Shown: in pieces, positions 10,800 to 22,452 of the stretch | How the letters are laid out: each line of letters starts with the position of its first letter | Numbering within the stretch: position 1 is the stretch's first letter | NCBI RefSeq assembly: GCF_001654985.1 | Contig: NZ_LXEU01000066.1 | Location: 1 to 64,000, forward strand | Source: Kluyvera georgiana ATCC 51603 | GTDB taxonomy: Bacteria > Pseudomonadota > Gammaproteobacteria > Enterobacterales > Enterobacteriaceae | Length of the DNA: 64,000 bases | Direction of reading: 5' to 3' | Notes under the pieces: generated by a model | The model's input: the letters and a program-made list of their open reading frames with translations, nothing else | The model's database searches: none | What the model was told of the DNA's origin: nothing | Made by a program: the position numbers and the translations under genes

Positions 10800-11804
10800 A
10801 TGCGTAAGTCAGTTATTGCGATTATCATCATCGTGCTGGTAGTGCTGTACACCTCTATCTTCGTAGTTAAAGAAGGCGAGCGCGGAATTAAGTTCCAGTT
10901 CAGCAGCGTGGTGCGCGACAGCGATAAGAAACCGTTGATTTATGAGCCGGGCCTGCACTTCAAGGTGCCGTTCATTCAGTCGGTGAAAATGCTGGACGCG
11001 CGTATCCAGACCATGGATAACCAGGCCGATCGTTTCGTGACCAAAGAGAAGAAAGACCTGATCGTCGACTCGTACATCAAGTGGCGCATCAGCGACTTTA
11101 GCCGTTACTTCCTGGCGACCGGCGGCGGCGACGTCTCACAGGCGGAAGTGCTGCTGAAGCGTAAGTTCTCTGACCGTCTGCGTTCTGAAATTGGTCGTCT
11201 GGACGTGAAAGACATCGTTACCGACTCCCGCGGTCGTCTGACCCTGGAAGTTCGCGATGCCCTGAACTCCGGCTCTTCCGGCGCGGAAGATGAAGTGGCG
11301 ACTCCGGCAGCCGATAGCGCCATTGCGGAAGCCGCAGAGCGCGTTGAGCAGCAGGCGAACATCAAAGGGCCAACCATTAACCCGAACAGTATGGCGGCGT
11401 TAGGTATTGAAGTGGTCGATGTGCGTATCAAGCAGATCAACCTGCCGACCGAAGTGTCTGAAGCTATCTACAACCGTATGCGCGCCGAGCGTGAAGCCGT
11501 TGCTCGTCGTCACCGTTCTCAGGGGCAGGAAGAGGCAGAAAAACTGCGCGCTACCGCCGACTATGAAGTGACGAAGACGCTGGCAGAAGCGGAGCGTCAG
11601 GGCCGTATCCTGCGCGGTGAAGGCGATGCAGAAGCCGCTAAACTGTTCGCCGATGCGTTCAGCCAGGACCCGGACTTCTACGCCTTTATCCGTAGCCTGC
11701 GTGCTTACGAGAAGAGCTTCGATAGCAACCAGGACGTGATGGTGCTGAGCCCGGATAGCGATTTCTTCCGCTACATGAAAAACCCGGGAACTACCGCTCG
11801 CTAA
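10800..11804 (+). CDS. hflC: FtsH protease regulator subunit HflC
   Basis: HflC is the SPFH-family partner of HflK in the FtsH-HflKC complex. An N-terminal membrane anchor at about residues 5-22 is followed by the SPFH domain beginning near VKEGERGIKFQF and a helical segment rich in Ala, Glu and Arg (about 230-290). The 334-residue length matches E. coli. It ends the superoperon, just ahead of a strong intrinsic terminator. Confidence 0.97.
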   Translation: MRKSVIAIIIIVLVVLYTSIFVVKEGERGIKFQFSSVVRDSDKKPLIYEPGLHFKVPFIQSVKMLDARIQTMDNQADRFVTKEKKDLIVDSYIKWRISDFSRYFLATGGGDVSQAEVLLKRKFSDRLRSEIGRLDVKDIVTDSRGRLTLEVRDALNSGSSGAEDEVATPAADSAIAEAAERVEQQANIKGPTINPNSMAALGIEVVDVRIKQINLPTEVSEAIYNRMRAEREAVARRHRSQGQEEAEKLRATADYEVTKTLAEAERQGRILRGEGDAEAAKLFADAFSQDPDFYAFIRSLRAYEKSFDSNQDVMVLSPDSDFFRYMKNPGTTAR

Positions 11805-11822
11805 GCGCACGGTCGCCTGAAT

Positions 11823-11860
11823 AAAACCACCGCCTCCCTCGGGAGCCGGTGGTTTTCTTT
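11823..11860 (+). terminator. Intrinsic terminator of the hfl superoperon
   Basis: A GC-rich inverted repeat (ACCACCG...CTCCC with GGGAG...CGGTGGT) is followed by TTTTCTTTT. It sits 18 bases after the hflC stop. Confidence 0.9.
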
Positions 11861-11874
11861 TATAAGGATGAAAA

Positions 11875-12072
11875 ATGAATTCCACAATCTGGCTGGCCCT
11901 TGCGCTGGTGTTAGTTCTCGAGGGCCTCGGTCCGATGCTCTATCCGAAAGCATGGCGTAAGATGATTTCTACGATGACGCAGTTACCGGATACGATGTTA
12001 CGTCGATTTGGCGGCGGTCTTGTGGTTGCCGGCGTGGTGATCTACTACATGTTGACGAAAACGATTGGCTGA
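11875..12072 (+). CDS. yjeT: Small inner-membrane protein YjeT (DUF2065)
   Basis: This is a 65-residue membrane protein of unknown function, conserved between hflC and purA in enterobacteria. An N-terminal hydrophobic helix (about residues 4-22) and a second near the C-terminus (about 44-61) flank a short basic loop (PKAWRKM). An AAGGATG ribosome site precedes the ATG. The length and sequence match E. coli YjeT. Confidence 0.93.
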   Translation: MNSTIWLALALVLVLEGLGPMLYPKAWRKMISTMTQLPDTMLRRFGGGLVVAGVVIYYMLTKTIG

Positions 12073-12135
12073 TTAAAAAACAAGCGCCAAAGTGCCATTT
12101 TGTGGTGAAAAAGTGCTGTATATCTGAAAAAGCGA

Positions 12136-12144
12136 TGGTAGAAT
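12136..12144 (+). promoter_or_regulatory. Extended -10 element of a likely purA promoter
   Basis: TGGTAGAAT combines a TGn extension with a good -10 hexamer (TAGAAT) 30 bases before the purA start. No convincing -35 hexamer lies 17 bases upstream, which is typical of extended -10 promoters. Confidence 0.5.
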
Positions 12145-12171
12145 CCATTTTTAAGCAATGGGTGATTTTGA

Positions 12172-13473
<1,302 letters not shown>

Positions 13474-13492
13474 TTTTGGTTCATGGCGCAGC

Positions 13493-13565
13493 GCCTGATG
13501 GCGCTGCGCTTATCAGGCCTACTCGCTTTGTAGGCCGGATAAGACGCAAAGCGTCGTCATCCGGC
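13493..13565 (+). repeat. BIME made of two REP units
   Basis: Two imperfect palindromes of the enterobacterial REP type lie in tandem: GCCTGATGG...TTATCAGGC and GCCGGATAAG...CATCCGGC. They sit between purA and nsrR, a usual extragenic position. Confidence 0.85.
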
Positions 13566-13700
13566 TTAATCGTGCGTTAAACCCTCGCTTTTTTCCTTCC
13601 CGAAAGAAATAAATTAGCGGCTCGCAGGCTGGCTGGTTTATCATCAATATAATTAATATCAACAGGCTCATCCTGTTTTCCCCTTTTCCCTGAGGTTGAT

Positions 13701-14126
13701 GTGCAGTTAACAAGTTTTACCGATTATGGACTACGCGCGCTGATTTACATGGCGTCGCTGCCGGAAGGCAATATGACCAGTATCTCGGAGGTGACCGAGG
13801 TCTACGGCGTGTCGCGTAACCATATGGTTAAAATTATCAATCAGCTGAGCCGCGCCGGGTACGTGACGGCGGTGCGGGGGAAAAATGGCGGTATCCGACT
13901 GGGTAAACCGGCGAAGGATATTCGCGTGGGGGACGTGGTACGCGAACTCGAACCACTGTCGTTAGTGAACTGCAGCAGCGAGTTTTGCCACATTACGCCT
14001 GCCTGTCGTTTGAAACAGGCGTTATCTCAAGCCGTGCAAAGTTTTCTCAAGGAGCTGGATAACTACACACTGGCCGATTTGGTTGAACACAATCAACCGC
14101 TATACAAATTATTGCTGGTGGAGTGA
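13701..14126 (+). CDS. nsrR: Nitric oxide-sensing repressor NsrR
   Basis: NsrR is an Rrf2-family repressor whose iron-sulfur cluster reacts with nitric oxide, which relieves repression of hmpA, ytfE and other nitrosative-stress genes. The winged-helix domain occupies the first about 80 residues, and the three cluster cysteines are at 91, 96 and 102 ([12 protein letters not shown]). The start is a GTG; an overlapping ATG two bases upstream is out of frame and meets a stop after three codons. The 141-residue length is normal. A matching NsrR operator lies upstream of ytfE in this window. Confidence 0.97.
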   Translation: MQLTSFTDYGLRALIYMASLPEGNMTSISEVTEVYGVSRNHMVKIINQLSRAGYVTAVRGKNGGIRLGKPAKDIRVGDVVRELEPLSLVNCSSEFCHITPACRLKQALSQAVQSFLKELDNYTLADLVEHNQPLYKLLLVE

Positions 14127-14164
14127 CGCATATCTTCACCAGAGATGACAACGGAGGAACCGAG

Positions 14165-16621
14165 ATGTCACAAGATCCTTTCCAGCAGCGCGAAGCTGAA
14201 AAATATACGAATCCTATCCCTAGCCGGGAATTTATCCTCGAACATTTAACAAAACGCGAAAAACCGGCTAACCGTGAAGAACTGGCCGCTGAGCTGAATA
14301 TTGAAGGCGAAGAGCAAATCGAAGCGCTTCGCCGCCGCCTGCGCGCGATGGAGCGCGACGGTCAACTGGTCTTCACCCGCCGCCAGTGCTACGCGCTGCC
14401 GGAACGTCTGGACCTGCTGAAAGGCATGGTTATTGGCCACCGGGATGGTTACGGCTTCCTGCGCGTCGAAGGACGCAAGGATGACCTGTACCTGTCCAGT
14501 GAGCAGATGAAGATGTGCATGCACGGTGATGAAGTGCTGGCGCAGCCGCTGGGCGCGGACCGTAAAGGTCGTCGCGAAGCGCGCATCGTTCGCGTGCTGG
14601 TACCGCGTAACGCACAGATTGTTGGCCGCTACTTTACCGACGCAGGCGTCGGCTTTGTGGTCCCGGACGACAGCCGTCTAAGCTTTGATATCCTTATCCC
14701 GCCAGAGTCGCTAATGGGTGCGCGTATGGGCTTTGTGGTGGTGGTCGAACTGACCCAGCGCCCAACCCGTCGCACCAAAGCGATCGGTAAAATCGTCGAA
14801 GTGCTTGGCGATAATATGGGGACCGGCGTGGCCGTTGAGATGGCGCTGCGTACCCATGAAATTCCCTATGTCTGGCCGCCAGCGGTAGAAGCGCAGGTTG
14901 CGGGATTGAAAGAAGAAGTGCCGGAAGAGGCCAAAATTGGCCGCGTCGATCTGCGTGATTTACCGCTGGTTACCATCGACGGTGAAGACGCCCGCGACTT
15001 TGATGATGCGGTCTACTGTGAGAAAAAACGCGGCGGCGGCTGGCGCCTGTGGGTGGCGATTGCTGACGTGAGCTACTACGTCCGTCCACCGACACCGCTG
15101 GATAACGAAGCCCGTAGCCGCGGGACCTCCGTCTACTTCCCTACGCAGGTCGTCCCGATGCTGCCGGAAGTGCTCTCCAACGGCTTGTGCTCGCTGAACC
15201 CGCAGGTTGACCGCTTATGTATGGTCTGTGAAATGACCGTCTCAAACAAAGGGCGTTTAACCGGCTTTAAATTCTATGAAGCGGTGATGAGCTCGCATGC
15301 GCGTCTGACTTATACCAAAGTCTGGCACATGCTGCAGGGCGATCAGGAACTGCGCGAACAGTACGCGCCGCTGGTCAAACATATTGAAGAGCTGCATAAC
15401 CTCTACAAAGTGCTGGATCAGGCTCGTGCTGAACGTGGCGGTATCTCCTTTGAAAGTGAAGAAGCGAAGTTTATCTTCAACGCCGATCGCCGCATTGAGC
15501 GTATTGAACAGACTCAGCGTAACGACGCGCACAAGCTGATTGAAGAGTGCATGATCCTGGCCAACATCTCGGCGGCGCGTTTCGTTGAGAAAGCTAAAGA
15601 GCCTGCGCTGTTCCGTATTCACGATAAGCCAACGACCGAAGCGATCACCGCGTTCCGTTCCGTGCTTTCTGAGTTGGGCCTGGAACTGCCGGGCGGCAAC
15701 AAGCCGGAGCCGCGCGACTACGCCGAACTGCTGGAATCCGTTGCCGACAGGCCGGATGCCGAAATGCTGCAGACCATGCTGCTGCGCTCGATGAAGCAGG
15801 CGATTTACGATCCGGAAAACCGCGGTCACTTCGGCCTGGCGCTGCAATCCTATGCGCACTTCACTTCGCCGATTCGCCGTTATCCTGACCTGTCGCTGCA
15901 CCGCGCCATCAAGTATCTGCTGGCGAAAGAGCAGGGGCATAAAGGCAACAGCACGGAGACCGGCGGCTACCATTATTCCATGGAAGAGATGCTGCAGTTG
16001 GGCCAGCACTGTTCGATGACCGAACGCCGCGCTGATGAAGCGACCCGTGACGTTTCCGACTGGCTGAAATGCGACTTTATGCAGGATCAGGTGGGCAATG
16101 TCTTTAACGGCGTGATCGCCAGCGTCACCGGCTTTGGCTTCTTCGTCCGTCTGGATGAGCTGTTTATCGATGGCCTGGTGCATGTCTCCTCGCTCGATAA
16201 CGACTACTATCGCTTTGACCAGGTTGGCCAGCGTCTGATCGGCGAATCCGGCGGCCAGACCTATCGCCTTGGCGACCGCGTGGAAGTTCGCGTCGAAGCG
16301 GTGAATATGGACGAACGTAAGATCGACTTCTCGCTGATCTCCAGCGAGCGCGGCCCGCGCAACGTTGGCAAAACCGCGCGTGAAAAATCGAAGAAGGAAG
16401 CGGGTGGCAAACCTGGCGGTAAACGTCGTCAGGTTGGCAAGCGCGTGAACTTTGAACCGGATAGCGCCTTCCGCGGCGAGAAGAAAGGTAAGGCGAAAGC
16501 CAAACCGGCTTCTGGCGAGAAAGGGGCGGCGAAGAAAGCGAAAAAGCCGTCGACCAAGACGCAGAAAATCGCGGCGGCAACCAAAGCTAAGCGCGCAGCG
16601 AAGAAGAAAACGACGGAATAA
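14165..16621 (+). CDS. rnr: Ribonuclease R
   Basis: RNase R is a processive 3'-5' exoribonuclease able to degrade structured RNA and acts in RNA quality control and trans-translation. Domain order is a helix-turn-helix-like N-terminus, cold-shock domains, the RNB catalytic domain with the acidic [13 protein letters not shown] motif, an S1 domain, and a Lys/Ala-rich tail. I chose the ATG at 14165 (MSQDPFQQ), which has ACGGAGGA upstream, giving 818 residues. The tail differs in detail from E. coli, as usual. nsrR ends 38 bases upstream, so the two are probably co-transcribed. Confidence 0.97.
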   Translation: MSQDPFQQREAEKYTNPIPSREFILEHLTKREKPANREELAAELNIEGEEQIEALRRRLRAMERDGQLVFTRRQCYALPERLDLLKGMVIGHRDGYGFLRVEGRKDDLYLSSEQMKMCMHGDEVLAQPLGADRKGRREARIVRVLVPRNAQIVGRYFTDAGVGFVVPDDSRLSFDILIPPESLMGARMGFVVVVELTQRPTRRTKAIGKIVEVLGDNMGTGVAVEMALRTHEIPYVWPPAVEAQVAGLKEEVPEEAKIGRVDLRDLPLVTIDGEDARDFDDAVYCEKKRGGGWRLWVAIADVSYYVRPPTPLDNEARSRGTSVYFPTQVVPMLPEVLSNGLCSLNPQVDRLCMVCEMTVSNKGRLTGFKFYEAVMSSHARLTYTKVWHMLQGDQELREQYAPLVKHIEELHNLYKVLDQARAERGGISFESEEAKFIFNADRRIERIEQTQRNDAHKLIEECMILANISAARFVEKAKEPALFRIHDKPTTEAITAFRSVLSELGLELPGGNKPEPRDYAELLESVADRPDAEMLQTMLLRSMKQAIYDPENRGHFGLALQSYAHFTSPIRRYPDLSLHRAIKYLLAKEQGHKGNSTETGGYHYSMEEMLQLGQHCSMTERRADEATRDVSDWLKCDFMQDQVGNVFNGVIASVTGFGFFVRLDELFIDGLVHVSSLDNDYYRFDQVGQRLIGESGGQTYRLGDRVEVRVEAVNMDERKIDFSLISSERGPRNVGKTAREKSKKEAGGKPGGKRRQVGKRVNFEPDSAFRGEKKGKAKAKPASGEKGAAKKAKKPSTKTQKIAAATKAKRAAKKKTTE

Positions 16622-16630
16622 TCCTGCCGA

Positions 16631-16654
16631 TCCCTCTCTCCTGTGGAGAGGGGG
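16631..16654 (+). terminator. Hairpin downstream of rnr
   Basis: TCCCTCTCTCC pairs with GGAGAGGGGGA around a three-base loop, 9 bases after the rnr stop. There is no T-run. A near-identical CCTCTCTCC/GGGGAGGGG hairpin follows fklB, so this may be a small dispersed palindrome rather than a true terminator. Confidence 0.45.
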
Positions 16655-16686
16655 ATTTCACCGGAGAGCGAGCAGGGAGGTGGCCG

Positions 16687-17568
16687 GTGAGTCACTATCT
16701 TGAGATACCCCGCCTGGACCGCGAGTTTCCCTTTCGGCGCTTTGTGCATGAAGGGGAGGTACTGGCTTATCCTCATTGGCATAAGATGGTGGAGATCATC
16801 TATGTCACCCGCGGCGTGCTGCATCTTGGCGTCAACGACGTTCCCATTGTGATGCGCGCAGGCGAAATTCAGTTTATTAATGCTGGGGAAACCCACTACT
16901 TTCTGGCCTCGCCGAACAGTGAACGGCTGGTGGTTCAGTTCGATTTCTTTCTCTTCCACGACGATGAGGCGTTGCAGATTAACGGTCAGCCGGGGCTGCG
17001 ACAGATCTTTTCAACCATGCTGACCAACAGCCGCCAGTGGCCCGAGCATGTGACCGCAGCGATGCAGCGCCTGCTGCTCAATATTCACGAGGAAGATGAA
17101 CAGAAGGCGGTTGGCTATAAATACCTGATCAAAGCCCGCCTGCTGGAGGTGATTGCCCTCATCTATCGTGATATTCCGCTCAACGCGCACAGCCCGGCGC
17201 GTCCGCTGGACGCCACCGTCGCCTTTAAGTCAGAGAAAACCCTCGCCCGGCTGGATAAAATCTTCTCCTATGTGGAGAACCATTATCATGAATCTCTCAC
17301 TCTGGATGATATTTCAGAGTATATGGGATTCAATGCCGCCTATTTTACCCGTTTCTTTAAAAGCAACACTGGCACGACGTTCGTCCGCTTTTTGCAGAAT
17401 TACCGGCTGAATAAAGCGAAGTGGCTGCTGTTAAATGAAGATATTCCGATCTCTGAAGTGGCTGAGCGGGTAGGATTTAACTGCGTAAAAACGTTTCATC
17501 ATGTGTTTAAACAGGATGCCGGCATGGCGCCGCGAAAATATAAAAAGTCAATATCCGGGATAAAATGA
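16687..17568 (+). CDS. AraC-family regulator of the Gfo/Idh-ThuA island
   Basis: This 293-residue protein has an N-terminal cupin-like sensing domain (HWHKMVEIIYVTRG near residue 30) and a C-terminal pair of AraC helix-turn-helix motifs from about residue 190 (LDDISEYMGFNAAYFTRFFK and ISEVAERVGFNCVKTFHHVFK). The start is a GTG with AGGGAGG upstream. It lies just upstream of, and in the same direction as, four sugar-enzyme genes between rnr and rlmB, so it is the likely local activator. The inducer is unknown; a sugar or sugar derivative is an inference. Confidence 0.85.
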   Translation: MSHYLEIPRLDREFPFRRFVHEGEVLAYPHWHKMVEIIYVTRGVLHLGVNDVPIVMRAGEIQFINAGETHYFLASPNSERLVVQFDFFLFHDDEALQINGQPGLRQIFSTMLTNSRQWPEHVTAAMQRLLLNIHEEDEQKAVGYKYLIKARLLEVIALIYRDIPLNAHSPARPLDATVAFKSEKTLARLDKIFSYVENHYHESLTLDDISEYMGFNAAYFTRFFKSNTGTTFVRFLQNYRLNKAKWLLLNEDIPISEVAERVGFNCVKTFHHVFKQDAGMAPRKYKKSISGIK

Positions 17569-17643
17569 GTTAAAGCCAGGACGAAATACCCGCTGTGGTT
17601 TTGTACCATGACCGTGTGCTGCAATTAAACGGAGAGTCATGGG

Positions 17644-18717
17644 ATGATTAGAGTGGGTATTATTGGCTGCGGTGGTATTGCTAACGCAAAACATATGCCG
17701 GCGCTTGCGCAGCTTCCAGATGTTGAAATGGTCGCTTTTTGCGATATTAAAATTGAACGGGCGCAAAAGGCGCTGCTTGAATACGGCGCGGCGGGCGCGC
17801 GGGCGTATTCCAATTTCCACACCCTGCTCGCGCATGAAAATATTGATGTCATTCATGTTTGTACGCCGAATATTTCCCACGCAGTTATTTCAATTGCGGC
17901 GCTGGAAGCGGGTAAGCATGTGATGTGTGAAAAACCGATGGCCAAAACCAGCGCTGAGGCGCAGGCAATGGTCGACGCCGCGCAGCGGACGGGGAAAAAG
18001 CTCACTATTGGCTACCAGAATCGCTTTCGCAAAGATTCACGCTATCTGCACCAGGTGTGCGAAAACGGCGACCTCGGCGAAATCTATTATGCCAAAGCGA
18101 AGGCCATACGTCGGCGCGCGGTGCCGACGTGGGGCGTATTCCTTGATGAAGAAGCACAGGGCGGCGGCCCGCTGATCGACATTGGCACCCATGCGCTGGA
18201 CTTAACCCTGTGGATGATGGGCAACTATCGGCCTCGATACGTCGTGGGCAACACCTACCATAAATTATCGTCCATGAAAGACGCGGCCAACGCCTGGGGG
18301 CCGTGGGATCCTGAGCAGTTCACCGTTGAAGATTCTGCGTTCGGCTTTATCACGATGGAGGGCGGCGCGACCATCATTCTCGAGTCAAGCTGGGCGCTCA
18401 ATACCCTGGATATCGGCGAGGCGAAAACCGCGCTATCGGGGACGAAGGGCGGCGCGGATATGCTCGATGGGCTACGGATTAACGGCGAAGCCTACGGCGC
18501 CACCTATGAACAGCGGATCCAGCTTGGCGCGGATGGCGTTGATTTTTATGACGCTACCGACGATGACCCGGCGCTGCTGGAGGCGAAAGCCTGGATCGCC
18601 GCCGTGCGTGACGATACTCCGCTGGTGGTGACGCCGCAGCAGGCGCTGGTGGTGACACAAATTCTTGAAGCCATCTATCAATCTGCCGCCACGGGGCAGC
18701 CGGTCTATTTTTCCTGA
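17644..18717 (+). CDS. Gfo/Idh/MocA-family oxidoreductase (island 1, first copy)
   Basis: This is a predicted NAD(P)-dependent sugar or polyol dehydrogenase of 357 residues. The Rossmann motif [13 protein letters not shown] starts near residue 4. The CEKPMA motif carries the catalytic lysine near residue 97, and GTHALDL supplies the usual active-site His and Asp. GGAGAG precedes the ATG. It follows the AraC gene by 75 bases and precedes the ThuA gene by 13. Relatives oxidise glucosides at C3, inositols or other sugars; the substrate here cannot be read from sequence. Confidence 0.85.
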   Translation: MIRVGIIGCGGIANAKHMPALAQLPDVEMVAFCDIKIERAQKALLEYGAAGARAYSNFHTLLAHENIDVIHVCTPNISHAVISIAALEAGKHVMCEKPMAKTSAEAQAMVDAAQRTGKKLTIGYQNRFRKDSRYLHQVCENGDLGEIYYAKAKAIRRRAVPTWGVFLDEEAQGGGPLIDIGTHALDLTLWMMGNYRPRYVVGNTYHKLSSMKDAANAWGPWDPEQFTVEDSAFGFITMEGGATIILESSWALNTLDIGEAKTALSGTKGGADMLDGLRINGEAYGATYEQRIQLGADGVDFYDATDDDPALLEAKAWIAAVRDDTPLVVTPQQALVVTQILEAIYQSAATGQPVYFS

Positions 18718-18730
18718 AGAGGATAATCTG

Positions 18731-19459
18731 ATGATTCGCGTTACGGTATGGAATGAGCATCGCCATGAGCAGCAGGACCCGGCCATCGCCGCTGTATATC
18801 CGCAGGGGATTCACGGGCAAATCGCCTCTTTCCTGCAAACGGCGGGGTTTATCACCCGAACGGCCACGCTGGATGAACCGGAGCATGGTTTAACCCAAGC
18901 GGTGCTGAATGAAACGGATGTTTTAATCTGGTGGGGGCATATCGCCCATCACGAGGTTGCCGATAGCGTAGTGGAACGCATTCAGCAGCGGGTGCTGAAA
19001 GGCATGGGATTGATTGTGCTGCACTCCGGGCATATGTCGAAAATATTTAAGAAGCTAATGGGAACCAGCTGCGATCTTAAATGGCGTGAAGCCAAAGAGC
19101 AGGAACGTATTTTCGTTATCGATCCTACGCATGATATTGTAAAAGGCATTCCCGAAAGCTTTATGCTGGAAAAAGAAGAAATGTACGGCGAGCATTTTGA
19201 TATTCCAGCGCCTGATGAAACGCTGCTTTTAAGTTGGTTTGCCGGCGGTAATGTTTTCCGTAGCGGCATTACCTATAAACGAGGAAATGGCCGGATATTT
19301 TATTTTCAACCGGGTCATGAAAGCTACCCTACCTATTACCATCCTCATATACAGACGATTATATGCAACGGCGTAACCTACTGTGCGCCGCGTGGAAATA
19401 GCTATCCCGTTTATGGTAATGAAAAAAATATTTATCCAATTACAGGAGCGGTCAAATGA
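18731..19459 (+). CDS. ThuA-like protein (trehalose utilisation family)
   Basis: The 242-residue product has the ThuA/glutamine-amidotransferase-like fold signature: an N-terminal [10 protein letters not shown] strand, a [14 protein letters not shown] segment, and [14 protein letters not shown] at the position of the nucleophile elbow, with no catalytic cysteine. Rhizobial ThuA acts with a ThuB oxidoreductase on disaccharides such as trehalose through 3-keto forms. I chose the ATG at 18731, which has AAGAGGA upstream and lies 13 bases after the previous gene; a longer start would overlap it. The stop overlaps the next ATG by 4 bases. The gene is visibly AT-richer than its neighbours around 19020-19450. 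Confidence 0.8.
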   Translation: MIRVTVWNEHRHEQQDPAIAAVYPQGIHGQIASFLQTAGFITRTATLDEPEHGLTQAVLNETDVLIWWGHIAHHEVADSVVERIQQRVLKGMGLIVLHSGHMSKIFKKLMGTSCDLKWREAKEQERIFVIDPTHDIVKGIPESFMLEKEEMYGEHFDIPAPDETLLLSWFAGGNVFRSGITYKRGNGRIFYFQPGHESYPTYYHPHIQTIICNGVTYCAPRGNSYPVYGNEKNIYPITGAVK

Positions 19460-20424
19460 AACTTGGCGTGTTTACTCCACTCTTTGCCGATCTTTCTCTT
19501 GAGGCGATGCTGGATAAAGTTCAGCAGGCGGGCCTGGATGCAGTTGAAATTGGCACCGGCGGCTGCCCGGGAAATCATCACTGCCCGATTGATGAACTGC
19601 TGGCCAGCGAAGCGAGTCGGGCATCCTATCTCGCGCAGTTCGCGTCACGCGGGATCGTGATTAGCGCCCTGAGCTGTCACGATAATCCTATTTCACCGGT
19701 TAAAGCCGAGCGCGAAGCGGCGGATAGTTTGCTGCGTAAAACCATCAAGCTGGCGGCGCTGTTAGGTGTGCCCGTGGTGAATACCTTTTCCGGCACGGCG
19801 GGCAACGATGATCAGGCCACTGCGCCAAACTGGCCGGTGGTGGCCTGGCCCACGGTGTACAGCGATATTAAAACCTGGCAGTGGGAGACCAAGCTGATCC
19901 CTTACTGGCGGGAGATAGGCCAGCTGGCGCAGGCGCACGGGGTGAAAATAGGTATTGAGCTGCACGGCGGCTTTCTCTGCCATACGCCCTATACCCTGCT
20001 GAAACTGCGTGAGGCAACCTGCGATGCGATTGGCGCCAACCTCGATCCCAGCCATCTGTGGTGGCAGGGTATCGATCCGGTGGCGGCCATCCGCATTCTC
20101 GGAGAACAGGGAGCAATTCACCATTTCCATGCCAAAGACACCTGGTTGGATCAGGACAATATCAACATGTACGGGCTAACGGATATGCAGCCTTATGGCG
20201 CGATCCGTACCCGCGCCTGGAACTTCCGTACCGTAGGCTATGGCCACAGTATCCAGCAGTGGGCGGATATCATGAGCGCGCTGCGTACCTGGGGATATGA
20301 CTATGTGGTGAGTATTGAACACGAAGATCCGCTGATGTCGGTGGAAGAAGGCTTTATGCGCGCGGTGACCAACCTGCAATCAATCCTGATTCGCGAGCAG
20401 CCGCTCACTATGTGGTGGGTATAA
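19456..20424 (+). CDS. TIM-barrel sugar (phosphate) isomerase/epimerase
   Basis: This 322-residue protein belongs to the xylose-isomerase-like AP_endonuc_2 fold. Likely metal ligands are visible in order: Glu in GIELHGG, Asp in NLDPSHLWW, His in HHFHAKDT and Glu in VSIEHED. E. coli YcjR, of the same fold, epimerises 3-keto-glycosides between two oxidoreductases; here the gene also lies between two Gfo/Idh genes, which supports a similar role by inference. It overlaps the ThuA gene by 4 bases and is followed by the next gene after 2 bases, so translation is coupled. Confidence 0.82.
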   Translation: MKLGVFTPLFADLSLEAMLDKVQQAGLDAVEIGTGGCPGNHHCPIDELLASEASRASYLAQFASRGIVISALSCHDNPISPVKAEREAADSLLRKTIKLAALLGVPVVNTFSGTAGNDDQATAPNWPVVAWPTVYSDIKTWQWETKLIPYWREIGQLAQAHGVKIGIELHGGFLCHTPYTLLKLREATCDAIGANLDPSHLWWQGIDPVAAIRILGEQGAIHHFHAKDTWLDQDNINMYGLTDMQPYGAIRTRAWNFRTVGYGHSIQQWADIMSALRTWGYDYVVSIEHEDPLMSVEEGFMRAVTNLQSILIREQPLTMWWV

Positions 20425-20426
20425 GT

Positions 20427-21494
20427 ATGGGCAACGATAGATTACAGATGGCGATCGTCGGCTATGGCGGGATGGGCGCGTATCACGTGCATCTGGCCCA
20501 CGCCAGCGATCGCATACGAGTAAAGGGTGTCTTTGATATTGACGATGGCCGCCTGCGGCTGGCGAGTGAAAGCGGGTTGGTCGCCTATCCGAGTTTTACC
20601 GCACTGCTGGCCGATCGGGAGGTGGCGATCGTGCTGATCGCCACGCCAAACGATGTCCATAAAACGCTGGCAATCCGCGCGCTGGAAGCCGGTAAACACG
20701 TCATTTGCGAAAAGCCGGTGGCGCTGACGGTAGACGAGTTTAAAGCGATGATGGCGGTGGCCGACGAAATGGGCCGCATGTTAATCGTTCACCAGAATCG
20801 CCGTTGGGATGAAGACTTCCTGACCGTGCGCCGTCTGTGGCAGGAAAAGCGCATCGGCGATATTTTTCACGTCGAGTCGCGGGTGCAGGGGGCAAACGGT
20901 ATTCCGGGCGACTGGCGTCACTGCCCGGCGCAGGGGGGCGGTATGCTGCTGGACTGGGGCGTTCACCTCCTCGACCAGCTCCTGTTGCTCGACGATAGCG
21001 AGATTGACCATGTGTATGCTTCCCTCAGCTATGTGCTGGGTCATGAGGTCGATGATGGTTTTACCGCGCATGTTGCGTTTAAAAGCGGGTTAACGGCGCA
21101 TATTGAAGTGGGCACCACTAACTTTATCAAGTTACCCCGCTGGTATGTGAAGGGAACGGAAGGCAACGCGCTGATTGCCGACTGGGATCTCAGCGGCGGC
21201 GTGGTGACGCGCATACGCGAGAGCGTGACGCCGGAGCCCGTGCCGATTCAGGCCGGGGTCGGGCTGACGAAAACGATGGCACCGCCCAATGAGAATGCCG
21301 TCGCCGAGCACCCGCTACCTGCGCCGCTGCATCCACAAACCAGCTTCTACAACAACGTGGCGCAGGCGATCCTCGATGGCGAAGCGCCGATGGTGAAAAA
21401 CGACGAAGTACTGCGGGTGATGAATCTGATGGCGGCGATTTTTACCGCCTCCCGCGAGAGGCGCGTGGTCGAACACGTTGATAGCGTGAGATAA
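20427..21494 (+). CDS. Gfo/Idh/MocA-family oxidoreductase (island 1, second copy)
   Basis: This 355-residue protein has a Rossmann motif AIVGYGGMGAYH, a CEKPVALT motif with the catalytic lysine, and the DWGVHLLDQ active-site segment. It differs substantially from the other copy in the operon, so the two should handle different substrates or steps. I chose the ATG at 20427 rather than the GTG at 20412, because the latter overlaps the upstream stop and adds an unrelated VGIS leader. It is the last gene of the island; rlmB follows after 116 bases. Confidence 0.83.
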   Translation: MGNDRLQMAIVGYGGMGAYHVHLAHASDRIRVKGVFDIDDGRLRLASESGLVAYPSFTALLADREVAIVLIATPNDVHKTLAIRALEAGKHVICEKPVALTVDEFKAMMAVADEMGRMLIVHQNRRWDEDFLTVRRLWQEKRIGDIFHVESRVQGANGIPGDWRHCPAQGGGMLLDWGVHLLDQLLLLDDSEIDHVYASLSYVLGHEVDDGFTAHVAFKSGLTAHIEVGTTNFIKLPRWYVKGTEGNALIADWDLSGGVVTRIRESVTPEPVPIQAGVGLTKTMAPPNENAVAEHPLPAPLHPQTSFYNNVAQAILDGEAPMVKNDEVLRVMNLMAAIFTASRERRVVEHVDSVR

Positions 21495-21610
21495 TCCCGC
21501 GTTCGCCCGTGGAGCATTCGCTCTGCGGGCGTTGTCGGTTATAATAGCCGTAACGACATGGGTATTGCCCATATAATCCGGCGCATTCCCGCCTCAAACG
21601 AGTACTTTTA

Positions 21611-22342
21611 ATGAGTGAAATGATTTACGGCATCCACGCCGTGCAGGCTCTGCTGGAGCGCGCGCCTGAACGTTTTCAGGAAGTTTTTATTCTGAAAGGT
21701 CGCGACGACAAACGTCTGATGCCGCTGATCCACGCGCTGGAAGCGCAAGGGGTGGTGATTCAACTGGCGAACCGTCAGTACCTTGATGAGAAAAGCGAAG
21801 GTGCGGTGCACCAGGGGATCATTGCGCGCGTGAAGCCGGGTCGCCAGTATCAGGAAAACGATCTGCCGGATCTGCTCGCTACGCTTGATAACCCATTCCT
21901 GCTGATTCTCGACGGCGTAACCGATCCGCACAACCTCGGCGCCTGCCTGCGTAGCGCCGATGCGGCGGGCGTGCACGCGGTGATCGTACCGAAAGATCGC
22001 TCCGCCCAGCTGAATGCGACGGCGAAAAAAGTGGCCTGCGGCGCGGCGGAAAGCGTGCCGCTGATCCGCGTGACCAACCTGGCGCGTACCATGCGTATGC
22101 TGCAGGAAGAGAACGTCTGGATTGTGGGCACCGCCGGTGAAGCGACCCACACGCTGTACCAGAGCAAAATGACCGGCTCGATGGCGCTGGTGATGGGCGC
22201 GGAAGGTGAAGGTATGCGCCGTCTGACCCGTGAGCACTGCGACGAGCTGATCAGCATCCCGATGGCGGGCACCGTCTCTTCGCTGAACGTCTCCGTGGCG
22301 ACCGGTATCTGCCTGTTTGAAGCGGTACGCCAGCGCAGCTAA
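21611..22342 (+). CDS. rlmB: 23S rRNA 2'-O-methyltransferase RlmB
   Basis: RlmB methylates the 2'-OH of G2251 in 23S rRNA. A short substrate-binding domain (residues 1-75) precedes the SPOUT methyltransferase domain, with [28 protein letters not shown] and [18 protein letters not shown] motifs that form the trefoil knot. The 243-residue length matches E. coli. In E. coli it follows rnr directly, so the four sugar genes and AraC gene upstream are an insertion relative to that order. Confidence 0.97.
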   Translation: MSEMIYGIHAVQALLERAPERFQEVFILKGRDDKRLMPLIHALEAQGVVIQLANRQYLDEKSEGAVHQGIIARVKPGRQYQENDLPDLLATLDNPFLLILDGVTDPHNLGACLRSADAAGVHAVIVPKDRSAQLNATAKKVACGAAESVPLIRVTNLARTMRMLQEENVWIVGTAGEATHTLYQSKMTGSMALVMGAEGEGMRRLTREHCDELISIPMAGTVSSLNVSVATGICLFEAVRQRS

Positions 22343-22368
22343 CGCGCAACCTCTACAGTTTGATCCTG

Positions 22369-22391
22369 GCCACCCTTTTGGGTGGCTTTTT
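22369..22391 (+). terminator. Intrinsic terminator of rlmB
   Basis: GCCACCC pairs with GGGTGGC around TTTT and is followed by TTTTTA. Confidence 0.92.
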
Positions 22392-22452
22392 ATTGTGCAT
22401 CGTCCCTGACCGTCCATAATTAATCTGTTGCCTATTGACGGAGGGAGACACA

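Noticed and set aside
13493-13565. Possible CRISPR repeat or small RNA after purA
   Set aside because: The palindromes match REP/BIME units also present after cycA, the DMT transporter, the chemoreceptor and ytfP, with no spacer pattern.
15257-16183. 308-codon open frame antisense to rnr
   Set aside because: It lies wholly inside RNase R, and codon positions follow the rnr frame.
16687-21494. Phage or transposon origin for the rnr-rlmB island
   Set aside because: No integrase, transposase, terminal repeats or target-site duplication was found at either edge.
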